From positions 9,266,417-9,330,416 of the forward strand of contig NC_045149.1 in assembly GCF_008831285.2 (NCBI RefSeq): 64,000 nt of DNA, written 5' to 3'. Below, piece by piece: positions 26,042 through 37,897 of the stretch. The DNA is from Nymphaea colorata (Eukaryota > Streptophyta > Magnoliopsida > Nymphaeales > Nymphaeaceae). The notes beneath the pieces were generated by a model. That model was not told the DNA's origin. It did not search any database and saw nothing but the letters and a program-made list of their open reading frames with translations. The position numbers and the translations under genes were made by a program. Every line of letters starts with the position of its first letter. Within the stretch, counting starts at the first letter, position 1.

Positions 26042-27647
26042 GCATGACCACATGAGGTTTGGTGGTTGACGGTGTTCTTGAATGCAGCAAAATTGCACCT
26101 TTTCTGTTTTAGCTCATCTAGCAATTTGGCATGTAAATGATTGGCTTTTTTTGCAAGGTAATACATCATTTTTTCATATTCAATTAGTCCGGCATTCTTT
26201 TTTCCTTTTTCCCTGAGATGGGAGGGTTTCTGTGTGAAATTTCTCCAATTTCCTCAGGCTACTGGAAGGTCACGATACTTACTCAAGATCTGTGTTGCTG
26301 ACTTGATCTGAAGGAATTTCCAACCTCCTTGAAAAAGAACTTTCATCTGCTGGGGGTGCTTTGTCCATGGCCTGTTGAGTTGGAGCTTATTGCCATATAC
26401 CGTTTCTTCCTTGATCAAGATATACAAGGTTTGTGCATAAATTGCTAAATTTTTGAAGAGAAATCAAGAAAATTGTATATGCTCTATATCTTGTATTGTT
26501 GTCAATGTTTATGGATCTCGTTTAGAAGATACCCATCGATTAACTAGAATCTTGCAATGAAAAGGAAGGGAAAAACAATTCTTATTTTCATTGGTTGTGA
26601 AACACTAACATATTCAAAATTTTGATTTTTCTTTTCTTCTTATGGACATGACAGTTCTCATGAAATGTTGCCTCTAGGTATGAAATTATTACATGGTTGC
26701 TTTGCATTATATGTAGGCTATCATAATATGCAAAATATATGTTGATTTTTATACGACCAGTTGGATTAACATGGTCCTAAACGGTTTATGTGCAAGTTGA
26801 AGCACGTGGCCATTTCGTCACCTAGTGTTGAGGCTTCGGATCTCCCCCGGGCAGTGTGATTAATTCTCCTGCTCACCCGGTCTCTCTCGCTTCTTCCTTT
26901 TCTGCCTACCTGTTTTTCTGCTTTCATTGTTGTCTGCATAGGTTTTCTTTGGACAAGCCAAAGTCATGTCCCAATGAGGTGTAGAAAACGCCCTTGTCGA
27001 AGAGAGAGTGTGTGTATACATGTAATTGTTTTCATTATTATTATTATTATTATTTTATTGAAGGAAGAATCTTTTACCACCAAACCTTCTTAAAACTCAG
27101 GCAATAGAATGACTAAGTTGTAACTTTTTATATAGAATAACAATCAATCATCAAAGGGAACCATGTAAATAATTGGCATTGGTCGTATCCTCAAGGAGTC
27201 GGCGTATCCTCATCTTTCAGCTCCCTTCTCGCAGCCATCTTGAAGTTTGCTAATGTTTCAAGGAAAAAAAGAAAACGAGAACAAGCGAAAGCCGGTGAAG
27301 TGCTTTTACAGAAAAATATTGCAGAAAAAAAAAATCGTGGTAGCGTCTTTTTGGTCATTGGGCAGCCGTTAGAATTTACAACGTATCCTATTGGATAAAA
27401 AGAGAGAGATTTCAAGGTTCGAACTTGAGTGTGACTTCTTTGCGTACGGGTTTTTAATGTACGTCCAGTTCTTCCACCATACAGTATAACATGAAAGTTG
27501 ATTTATTTGCTTAGAAAAAGCGAAAGTTGACTTGTTTGTCGGTGGATAGATTTACTAAAATGCGCATTCAGTTTTGGACCACTTTCTTGTGCATTTTATG
27601 TGCGATAGCACGGGTGTCCTAAGTGATGAGTGGCTGCCACAATGTTC

Positions 27648-27650
<3 letters not shown>
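26042..27650. other. SVR1 3' flank, no gene seen
   Basis: AT-rich sequence after the SVR1 stop, expected to hold its 3' UTR. It contains an ATT trinucleotide run near 27,035-27,055 and a short C-rich patch near 26,840-26,900. Open frames are short and unmatched. Confidence 0.6.

Positions 27651-27733
<83 letters not shown>
27651..27733. repeat. (AT)n microsatellite, 83 bp
   Basis: One of the longest pure AT runs in the window. The 3' flank AAATTAAAATCAAC also follows the (AT)n run near 41,566-41,580. That suggests both runs belong to one dispersed repeat carrying an AT tract at its edge. Confidence 0.95.
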
Positions 27734-27740
<7 letters not shown>

Positions 27741-27860
27741 AATCAACGGGTTGTTGGATGTTATCAGATGACAAAACATTGATTAACATTACTAAAATCA
27801 CCATATAATAGATGCACTGTGCACTAAAAAAGGTTTAAGGTCTAACAAGGGTTTATGATG

Positions 27861-27877
<17 letters not shown>

Positions 27878-27893
<16 letters not shown>

Positions 27894-28114
27894 AAATTAG
27901 TTGGATACATTTGTGGTCTTACCTGCTCATGATTTGTAGTGATGGAATGTAGCTTTTAACATGGTTTTTAGGGCACATAATAAAAAACAATCATCCAATA
28001 TTTGTTTTTTATTATGTGCCCTAAAAACCATGTTAAAAGCTACATTCCATCACTACAAATCATGAGCAGGTAAGACCACAAATGTATCCAACTAATTTCA
28101 ATATATATATATAT
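27878..28114. repeat. Perfect 113-bp inverted repeat (long hairpin), 11-base loop
   Basis: Left arm 27878-27990 and right arm 28002-28114 are exact reverse complements base for base, separated by 11 bases. The outer 13 bp of each arm lie in (AT)n sequence; the inner 100 bp are unique (for example GGTCTTACCTGCTCATGA). No such pairing continues beyond the AT tract. Possible readings are a foldback/MITE inserted in an AT tract, a recent inverted duplication, or a hairpin that feeds small-RNA production. No coding frame crosses it. Confidence 0.97.
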
Positions 28115-31100
28115 TCATTGCACTCATGATGAATCATGGAAAGGGAAATGAAGTGTGCACGAGGGAAGGGCCCCTCGGTGCACATGCATATCCGACAGGA
28201 GGAGCACGAAGCAACGCTTTGATGTTGATCCAACGAGAAGGCGCGGTGGAGTTGTTCAACGTTGGTACTTATGAATGAATGGCTCACTACCCACCTTTTC
28301 CATAGTACATAGACACGGAATATCGTTTACTTCAATGAATGGTACCACCGATTTTAATTCCTTTCAGATCCAATTTATTAACAAAATCTGGATTTGGTTA
28401 CCAATTGGATTCAAATTTCATATGCAGTTTTGTAATCCAATCCGAAATCCTTCATATAAAATGTGATAACTAAGTTGAGTTTGGTAAAGGGTTAGATTCT
28501 GAAACATGGAGGAGGCAGCAGATCGAAGCATTGAAAGCATACCTTATACTCTAAGGATAACAAGGGAGTTGCGAGAGGGCTTCGGCGGCGAGCGGTGGGT
28601 CTCCGTGCTCCTGCAAAAAATGCTGGATCCGACTCAAATCTGATAATGGTATTAACTCCCTCGTGTTGGAGAGCCCCCACTATCCAATTATCATTATGCC
28701 GATCAATGCCACGGTGGGGGAGCATGTTGGCTGCCACTGGCCTTTGACAATGGCGGCTGAATCCCAACATGGAGTCCACTGCTGATCACTTTCTTTCACC
28801 ATCCGTTCACGTTCCCAACCATGTGCGCCATGGCCCAAAGCCATCTCTAGATGTAGAGAACATGCTGACATGAGCTTATTCGCCTTTGTTACCCACCGCT
28901 GCCGCCGTGGTCTCCGCCACTGTCGCCGTCGTCATGGCCGCTCCTGCGGTCATTTTTGCCATCATCAACAAGTCTTATCCCTAAGACAATAAAATGTAGG
29001 AGGATGTAAGGTTCTTCATTTATTTCGAGATATACTTGGACATGATAAGAGATGATTTTATAAACCATAGGTGTCGTCATCCACTACGGGTTAGAGATTT
29101 GCTTGGTTGAAAGGAAAATCACTTTCTTTTTTCTACGTTTTAGAAGATTGGGATGGGTATAGAAAAATTGAATGGTGACTCTTGCGTTTAGAGATACATA
29201 GCCATTAAAACAAGAAAAAAAAATGTGATGGACATTTTCATCATATAATATTTGTTTGCACCTTTTTCTTTTTATTTTTCTTTCAACCATCCATCTGTAT
29301 CAAATATCAATTAACTTGATTAGATGGTTGGGTCACTCTACGTAAACATTCAATATATATGTGTATTATGTATGTATAAAATTGAATGGTGACTTTAGTT
29401 TTTTAGATTACCCAACTATCTAATCTGCACCATTTGATCTAATATGATGGACAATTAAGAGAAAAATAAAGTAAAAAAAATGATTGGTATTTTTATCATC
29501 TAATATTAATTTTGGTATTTTCTTTTTGTTTTTCTCTCAACGAGATATCTGCTTTAGATGACAACATTGGTTAGATGGTTGGATGACTAGTCATCATTAA
29601 TTCACTTGTGTGTATATAAAAAGTTAGAATCCAATTGGCAATCAAATATATCCGGTCCAATGCATGTTTGATGTTAGTGGGGACAGCGCAATATATCCTC
29701 AAGATTGTGTCTCAGCAGCAAAAGTTGACTTCTTTTTCCCAAATTTATTGCATGCACTGTGTTCGTGCGTGTTTGCATATATGTGGTTAATTTGGAAAAT
29801 TGACAGCTCCATTTAAGTGCATGGGTTGACCCAAGGGCTGGGCCAGGATCCGTCTGCAGGGTCACTCTCCTCCACTCTCACTTTTTGCGGCATTTGATTG
29901 CTCCGATTTAAAATTCTCAATATAAGAATTGTGGATTTAAGATCAGACCATCCCCTTCCAAGCATTTTTGCTCAATGGAAAATGGTAAAACAAGGATTCC
30001 AGTTGTGGATTTTAAGTCTGACCTAAGATCCTCAGTATGATGAATTATGAATTTTACTATGAATATTTGACCACATGCACATGTATGTCACATCAACCAA
30101 ATATCTTAAGAGGTATTTAATAATCCCGGATCTTACATACAGTAATCTAATAAGAAAGCAAGCCTATCTTAAATCCATGGTTCTCACAAACTGTGGATCT
30201 GGGACTATATATTTGAGGTCAATAGTATGCATTATATTCAAAGGATATCAAGTCAGAGGGAAGGGAGTCTGACTTGAGCTGAGATCCATGTATTTCACAA
30301 GTCTTTGATGCATTAATCCTTACTTCTGTCAAACATATGATTTCATATCGTTGTTAGAAATCATGAACCTAAAATTTGCGATTGTAGATCTTTGAGATCC
30401 TAAGATCTTAAATAACCTCAGGCCTTGGAGATAAGGTGATCCACCAGACTGGTGGTGCTCAATTCCATGAAAGCTCTGCTATCATTTTCTACACAATCCT
30501 TGCTTCGAGACCGCCAAAGAGAGGGGAAGAAGAAAGGTTCTGATAATGAAAGCAACTCTGTTGGCAATGTATTAATACAAACATGATCAGCTGACATAAG
30601 CATGAGAGCACTGAGAGTGACGGTGTTCTAAGGACAAACAGTATCACACCATGAATTTCACATCAATCTCACCAGGTTCGAGCTGGGTGAGGCTCGTATC
30701 AGTCCAGCTCGGTGTTATATGCAAAAGGCTGCGCCGAGTTCGATCCCGGGTAGAGTTAACCCTAAGAGAGCTTTTGATAAGAAGAATCTTGTGTTATTAC
30801 GGATGCTATTTATAAACCTACATTTAAGCACTTATGACTTAACAAAATCACATTATATTGTATGAAACAGTATGATGTTTTTCATCATGAGAAGATTGGC
30901 GCAATGGTCGAGAAAGGAGTCGATAGGTGACCAGTTAAAAGAGAAAGCAGAGTGCCATTCTGGCTTGAAATTTTTAGCCGGTGAAATTTGACTGGACAAT
31001 GCAGAGAAAATGGGTTACTTTGTCATTAATGAAACGAAGAAAGAGTAAGATTCTCACCAAATTTGAAGCCCCAAATCAAGGAATTCTTCTCATTTATAGG

Positions 31101-31534
31101 ATATGAACCTCAAACAGTGAAACACTACATACTTACAGCCTTGCCTGTTTACCACTTGTACAGATAACTGGAACAACACAAATCTCTATAGACACAAATT
31201 CCTGAACAAGAAGGCAAATGGGGACAAAACCCAAAAAAGAAAAAAAGAAGGAACCAGGTTTCAGGCTTGAGGAATCATGGCGGCAGTAGCAGACTAGCAG
31301 TAGTAGGCAGAGTATCAGTAGCAGTCGACCTGTTCATGTTGAACTAAAACCCTTTCTTGCCGGCCCTTTCTCTTCACATGGGTTGACATCATGTTGATGA
31401 ATCCCAGAGCCCTGCGTCTACTTTCGTTTCACGTGTGAGCTCGATCTCTCCACCAACACCAAGAAAGTAAACCTCTTTTCCACTCTCCCCCTTGTCTCGG
31501 ACGAATCGTTGGACCACGCCCATTTGCCGCTGCA
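28115..31534. other. Intergenic between hairpin and ABCB1 3' end
   Basis: No supported gene. The stretch 28,500-28,980 is more GC-rich than its surroundings. It holds a 45-codon plus-strand frame (28506-28643, MEEAADRSIES...) and, in a shifted frame, a hydrophobic stretch ending INKSYP and a stop. It may be a decayed gene, but I recognise no family. A diverged tandem duplication (about 29,110-29,330 and 29,375-29,600, each starting ATTGAATGGTGAC) follows. Then come sequences rich in GATCTNAGATC. The last few hundred bases hold the ABCB1 3' UTR. Confidence 0.55.
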
Positions 31535-34500
31535 TTATGCGGAGGGACCGGAGGCGGAGGAGGCGGCGCCCGCGGTGGAGGCAGGGAGGTGCAGCTGACC
31601 CTGGTGGTTGAATCGCTGCAGCTGTATCATCCTCGCGTAGCAGCCGTCCGGGTGGTGGTGCAGCAGGTGGGAGTGGGACCCCTGCTCCGTTACTTTTCCT
31701 TCCTCGATCACCGCGATGGTCTGGGCGTTCCGCACCGTCGACAGCCGGTGGGCCACCACGATGGTGGTCCGCGCCGCTGACGTCCGCTCAATGGCCTCCT
31801 GCACGCACCTCTCGGATTCGGCGTCCAGCGCGCTGGTCGCCTCGTCCAGCAGCAGCAGCGCCGGGTTCCTCACTAACGCCCTCGCGATCGCGATCCGCTG
31901 CCTCTGCCCGCCCGACAGCTGCACCCCTCGCTCCCCAACCTGCGTCTTGTAGCCGTCCGGCAGCCCGGAGATGAACTTGTCGGCGTTGGCCGCCGCGGCG
32001 GCCGCCACAATCTCCGCCTCCGTGGCGCCGTCGCGGCCGTAGGCGATGTTGTCGTAGATGGTGGTGGCGAAGAGGCTGGGCTCCTGCTGCACCACCGCTA
32101 TGTGCTGGCGGAGGGCATTGAGGTTGTACTTGCGCAGGTCCTTGCCGTCGATGAGAACGCGACCGGAGCTAGGGTCGTAGAAGCGCACCACGAGGGCGAG
32201 GACGGAGCTCTTGCCGCAGCCGCTGGGCCCGACGAGAGCGAGGCACTTGCCGGCGCGGGCGCGGAGGGTGAGGTCCCTGAAGACGGGGATGTCAGGGCGG
32301 GTCGGGTAGGAGAAGTCCACGTGCTTGAGCTCGACCTCGCCGCGAAGGCGGTCGGGCTTCAGACCGTCGGCCTCGTCGGGTTCAATCTCGGTCTTGCGGT
32401 CGATGAGGGAGAAAACGGAGCGCATCGCTCTGCCGCCCTTGATGAAGTCCGGCGCGAGGGTGAGAGTCTCGGCGGCGCCGTTGGCGGAGACCATCAGCAC
32501 CATGAAGACGCGGATGGTCTTGGAGAAGTCGGAGATGTGGTGCTTTACGAGCCACGAGGCGTACCACAGGCCCAGCGAGTAGGAGCCATAGAGCAGGAAC
32601 TGGGCGACGCCGAAGCCGCTGCCAGCAATCTGACCCTTCCAGAAGCACCTGCGCAGGGGGACCTTCAGGTTCGAGCCGAAGAGGCTAACGATCTTCGACT
32701 CCGAGTTGAACGCCGCCACGGTCCTCACGTTGGTCACCGCCTCTCCGGCTATCTGGGTCGACGCCGCGTGGGCAGCCTCCAAATCTCCCGAGAAGCCATT
32801 CATGAACATTTTCTGCTCGTTGCATTCAGATAGAAATCAGAAAGAACATCATCATCACGAGCCAATAACTTAATTAGTTTCTGCCAAATCTTCAAACCTT
32901 CAGAAAAGATGCTCAGATTCAAACATCTTACATTAGATTTTTACGTAAGTCGCATTGGCGATTCTCACCTGAAGCACAGTGGCAGCAACGACGATAGGGA
33001 AGACGGCGACAAGGACCAATGCCAGCCTCCACTCGAGGATGAAGCCGGCGGTGCAGGCGAAGATCATCAGGGCGGAGTTCTGCATGATGACGGATATGCG
33101 GTCGCCGATGGCGGAGCGGACGTTGTTGGCGTCCATGGTCAGGCGGGCGGCGACGCGGGCGCTGCTGTTCTCCTCCTCGTCGAACCAGGCGACCTCGTTG
33201 CGGAGGACGGCCTCCAGCATCTTCTCCCTGACCCGCTTGGTGAGGTTCTCGCCGACGATGTCCCAGAACATGTGCTGGATGGTGTTGAAGAGCAGAGCGG
33301 AGGAGGAGAGGCCGATGAGCAGGAAGCAGTACTTGCCGATCTCCCGCTTCATGTAGGAGCCGTCTCGGCTGTAGTAGACGCTCATCACGGCGCTCAGCAC
33401 GTAGGCGAAGAGGGCGCTCAGGCAGCCGCAGACGATGGAGCCCACCGAGCCCAGCAGCGCGAACCGCCACTCGGGCGCGTTCATCTTGACCAGCCTCCAG
33501 AAGGAGCTCGCCTGGTCCTTGAACGCGATCCTCTCCGTCCTGTTGTAATTGTAGCTCGAGTACGCGTCGATCGACAGACTGAAGTCGGAGTTGGAGAAGT
33601 CCGACAGCCTCCTCGAGTACGGCGACCGGCCGTACGAAGAGTTCCGGCCGATGATCGGAGAACTCACCGAGTTCCTTGCGCTGGACGGCCTGCTCCATTT
33701 CCCAAACCAAACCAACAAACCAAAAACTCTATTGATTTAGTTTCCATACCAAACTTGAATGTCCTTAATCCACAATCAGCATAAAACTCATAAAACAAAG
33801 ATACTTCTTTGGATTAATCTTGTGAATTTGTCTTAACTTGTTCTAGTGACATTAATTTAATCATGTAGATGTGATCAACATGATTCAGTCTAACACGAAG
33901 CAACTGGCCATCTAAGTTCCAATGGTGGATGCATGAAAAGATTCAAAGTTTGGTGACTAAAAGAAGAAGAATGGCGTTACCTGGCGCTGCTCTTGCGTGC
34001 ATTCATGAGGGCAGTCTCGTGGGCGAGCTCTTGCATGCGGATGAGCTTGGCGTACATGCCATTCTCGCCCTTGGAGATGAGCTCATCGTGGGTGCCCAGC
34101 TCCAGCACGCTTCCCTGCTGCAGCACCGCCACCATGTCCGCCTTCCGGATCGTCGACATCCGGTGAGCGATCACCAGCGTCGTCCGGCCGATCATGAACC
34201 TGTCCAGAGCCTCCTGCACCAGCTTCTCCGACTCCGAGTCCAGCGCACTCGTCGCCTCGTCCAGCAGCAAGATTGCCGGGTTCTTCAGCATCGCCCTTGC
34301 AATGGCAATCCTTTGCTTCTGCCCACCAGACAGCTGCAGCCCTCTCTCCCCCACCTGCAAGCAAGTGGTGGGCTCGAGCTCAGTCAAAGTTAAACCCACA
34401 GGCCACAAATTACCTTTCATTTTTCCTGACCCAGCCATGCCAGACCAGACCAGACCAGACTTAGTGAGCTCACATGTTCATAACTTACTGTGATGCCATG

Positions 34501-37500
34501 ATAAAGAATACCTTTCTGGAAAACTTTCATCACAAGAGAGAACATAACATGAAAAAAATAGAATAAAATATCGTTTTAGGATTCCCTTTTAACTTGTCTG
34601 GTACTGAAGGGGGAGCTGGAAATTTTAAAATTTCCTGAGGTTTTTCTTTGTTGATGTTTTCCTGTTCTAAAGAAACAAGACCCATGATTACTGGTTGATG
34701 TATGCCGAGTAAAATCTATATATAATTATATAATTGCATGATGTGCCCACTCCACTTTATTTAGTGATATATTAAAGAAGAAGAAGTTTGGCTCCAGAAG
34801 TGACAAGCCTACCAGTCTAAAGTGTAACAAAGGCACGTCTTTATTGGTGGGCTTCTTCTTATAGCAAAAGCAAACGTCCATCATCTTCATGAATTGACAA
34901 ATTTTTAGTTGGTAAAATCCTTCATGTCCCTTCTGTTCTCCTGAGCTTAAGCTTTGAAAACAGAGGACCTCCACAGGGGTCTCAACTCTGTTCATCCCAA
35001 GTGACATTCAAGATTGCCCTTATTAAGGGCAGACAAACTCTTGTAGACCAAGACTCAAAGAAAAGACAATAAAGAAATAAAACTCCAGGGGCATCTGTAC
35101 AGGTTCTACAGCGCTAGTTGTAATTTCATTTTCTTGGTTTTCGTTTTCTCTTCTTTTAAAGAAGCACCCTTCAAGCCGTGAATGAAGGAAAGACAGAAAA
35201 GTGACAGAAGGAAAAGAAGGGAACCAACAAACTGTGGACAAAACATATGGAATAGTTAGTCCTGGATAAGAGGGCATTGTTTGTTTTACCTGGGTGTCAT
35301 ATCCATCAGGAAGCTTTTCTATGAAGGAATGTGCATTAGCAACTCTGGCTGCTTCCTCCATTTCAACCTCCGTTGCATCAGCCCTTCCAAGTAGCAAATT
35401 TTCTTTGATACTTGTAGCAAAGAGTGCTGGTTCCTGGCTCACCAGACCGATTTGTTGCCTCAGCCATCTCAGTTTCAGGGTCCTTATGTCATGCCCATCA
35501 AGCAGAACTTGCCCTATAAAAATTTCATGTTGTTTAAGATCAAGGCCAGGAAAAAGAAAAAGGAAACTCTAAGAATGCAAAGAACTATAGCCAACTAATA
35601 CTTGACTTGGTCCTTACCTGAGGTTGGATCATAAAACCGTTCTATGAGGGCAACGATGGTGCTTTTCCCTGAGCCACTGCTCCCCACTATGGCTATGGTT
35701 TTCCCAGCAGGAATGCTGAGTGAGAAATTGCAGAGGATCTGATTGTCTGGCCTCGATGGGTAGGCGAAATCTACATTCTTAAGCTCAACATGGCCTGTTA
35801 CCGATTCCAATTCGACGCCGGAAGCAGCGTCCTTGTCCATGGAAGGTTTGTGATCTATGGTCTCGAAAATTTTTGCAGCAGCAACCTTTGCCTTGGCAAA
35901 TGCAGTCATGCTGGGAGCTGATTGGCCAAGTGCTCTGTTAATGGACACCATTAAAGGAATGTAAATTTGAAACTCCAATATATAGAAGGAAAAATAGAGT
36001 GTCAATTCCTTAAGAGTTACTTACAGTCCCCCAATCATCACCGAGAACATGGTCGCAATTGCTAGGCCGCCATTAGTGTAGTGGTGCCTAACAAGCCATC
36101 CACCATACCAGAGAAGAAGAGCATAGCAGCAGAAGACAGTGAAGTATGTTGCTCCTAATCCCAGCCCTCTAGCAAAGCCACTCTTGTACCCAAGCTTTTG
36201 AGCTATTCTCAGTGCAGAAGAGTAGGACTGCAAAGTTTTTGATTCTCCAACAAAAGATAGAACTGTGCGGATTTGAGCAAATGCCTGAAATGCAATCACT
36301 CCCGTATTAACATTCCGACTCAAAGAAATGCAACAGAAACACCACATTGATGGAAAAAAACCTCTCCATCTGATGGTTGGGAGTCCCTAACAGTCTAGTA
36401 CTGTATTCACCGCATAGAAGGATATCTCTCTCGCTCTCGCTCTCTCTCTCTCTCCCTCTCTCCCTCCCTAACCAAGAGCAGGATTGGAGATCTTGCATAA
36501 TTTCTAAATCCTTTTCCCTTTTGGGTATTAATTTCTCCAGGCTTTCTCAGATAGAGAATTTCATTGTCAGAACAGCTTAACATAGGGAAAAGAAAGGAAT
36601 ATAAAAAATGGGCATTGATTTCGCCTACCTGCTCAGCAATATTTCCTGCGTCTGAGAGAGCACCTTGGCTCCTGGAGGAGAGCTTCGCAAGCGTCATTGT
36701 GTGAATTGCGCCGATGATGGCGATCAAGGGGACAACTGCAAGAGTCACAAATGCTAGTTGCCACACTGCAGTAAATCCCACGACGAAGCCTGAGACGAAG
36801 GTCCCCATGTAGTGAATGAAATTGCCCAGCTGCAAAGCCAAAAAGAGAAAGGAAAAACAAAAACAGAGGACCCAGATTAAAAACAAAATTCAGTATCAGT
36901 CTTTTCTCCCTTCTCTTGGCCTTTTCCACCGCGCTACCAAAAGCGAGAAAAGAGCCGAGACAAGCACTAGAACAACTTTTCTCACGCGTTTACCTTCTCG
37001 CTGATGGCATCCTGGACGACAACGGTTTCGCAATTAATGGCGTAAACGATGTCAGATGTTCTTATATCGGTGTCGAAATACTGAATGTCTTGATTCAGGG
37101 CTGCTTCCAAGTATTTGATCCTCAGCCTCGTGGATTGTCTCTCTCCCGTCCACATCCAAGCAGAAATTTCTATACCGGAACGGAAAGAGGAGAAAACTCT
37201 CAGAAACCAACGGAATTCGAATGGAACAAAACAAACAACCACGGATTCTGGAGATTAAAGAGGCAATTTCGAGATGGAACGTGTTTCACACCTGCCCACG
37301 AAGAAGCCCAGATTGCAGCTCCAACAACGAGAAAGTAAAAAGCATACTGCAACAAACAGAAAGGAAACAAACAACATGAACAACCAACAAGAGGCACAGA
37401 GAGAACGAGAGAAAACGAAAGAGTTCTCGTCATCATACTTTCACGACTTGCTGCATCATCCTTTCGGGATCGTCCGCGTTGGACCCGAAAGAGTTGACGA

Positions 37501-37897
37501 GATCGGCGAAGAAGCGCAGGAAGATGGGGAGGGAGCAGCCGTGGACTATGGCTCCCGCAGTGCCGATGGCCATCAGCAGCCAGTCCAGCCTATCGGCGTA
37601 CCTGAACAACTTGCAGAACGCCAAAGTCGGAGGCGTCGGCGACTTCTTTGCATCGGCTGCCGGCGCCGAGCTTGCCTCGGCGGCGCCGGAGCCTGACTTG
37701 GGCTCCACCATTTCCATGCCCTCTTTGCTCCTCTTCTCCCCCTGTGCTGCCTCTTCTGCTGCTTCACCCTCTTCTTGGTCCCTTTTAAAGCAGCTCTGTT
37801 GGTGGTCGTTGCTCTCCTTCGCCATTTCCACCCCTTTCATTTCGTACCATCTCCACTGTTCCTCCTTCTTTATCTGAACAGGGGAATCTGGGGACAT
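31535..37897 (-). CDS. ABCB1: ABC transporter B family member 1 (ABCB1/PGP1-type auxin exporter)
   Basis: Plasma-membrane full-size ABC transporter that moves auxin out of cells. Ten exons on the minus strand: 37897-37439, 37346-37292, 37169-36994, 36829-36629, 36284-36025, 35934-35618, 35513-35290, 34354-33981, 33689-32969, 32812-31535. All are in phase, giving 1354 residues. Each half has a six-helix TMD then an NBD. NBD1: Walker [10 protein letters not shown] (about 468), signature LSGGQKQR (about 572), Walker [12 protein letters not shown]. The linker [19 protein letters not shown] is typical of ABCB1. NBD2: Walker [10 protein letters not shown] (about 1124), signature LSGGQRQR (about 1228), Walker [19 protein letters not shown] and ASSWAEISAW match ABCB1 rather than ABCB19. 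All catalytic motifs are intact. The N-terminus before SPTPPTLAF is variable, so an internal ATG could be used. Exons 8-10 are clearly more GC-rich than exons 2-7. Confidence 0.97.

Noticed and set aside
27555-27808. Frames of repeated Tyr-Ile on both strands
   Set aside because: Pure translation of an (AT)n microsatellite; the same holds for similar frames at 42.3, 44.1 and 47.2 kb.
30715-30760. tRNA-like T-arm word GAGTTCGATCCCGGG
   Set aside because: No matching acceptor, D-arm or A-box at the proper distance; not a tRNA and not a convincing SINE.
32102-32833. Long plus-strand open frame (243 codons) opposite ABCB1
   Set aside because: It lies antisense to the GC-rich last ABCB1 exon. 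The minus strand there encodes a complete NBD, and the plus frame has no family match.
32909-33784. Plus-strand open frame of 291 codons opposite ABCB1 exon 9
   Set aside because: Acid-rich shadow translation of a conserved transporter exon, running into an intron at both ends.
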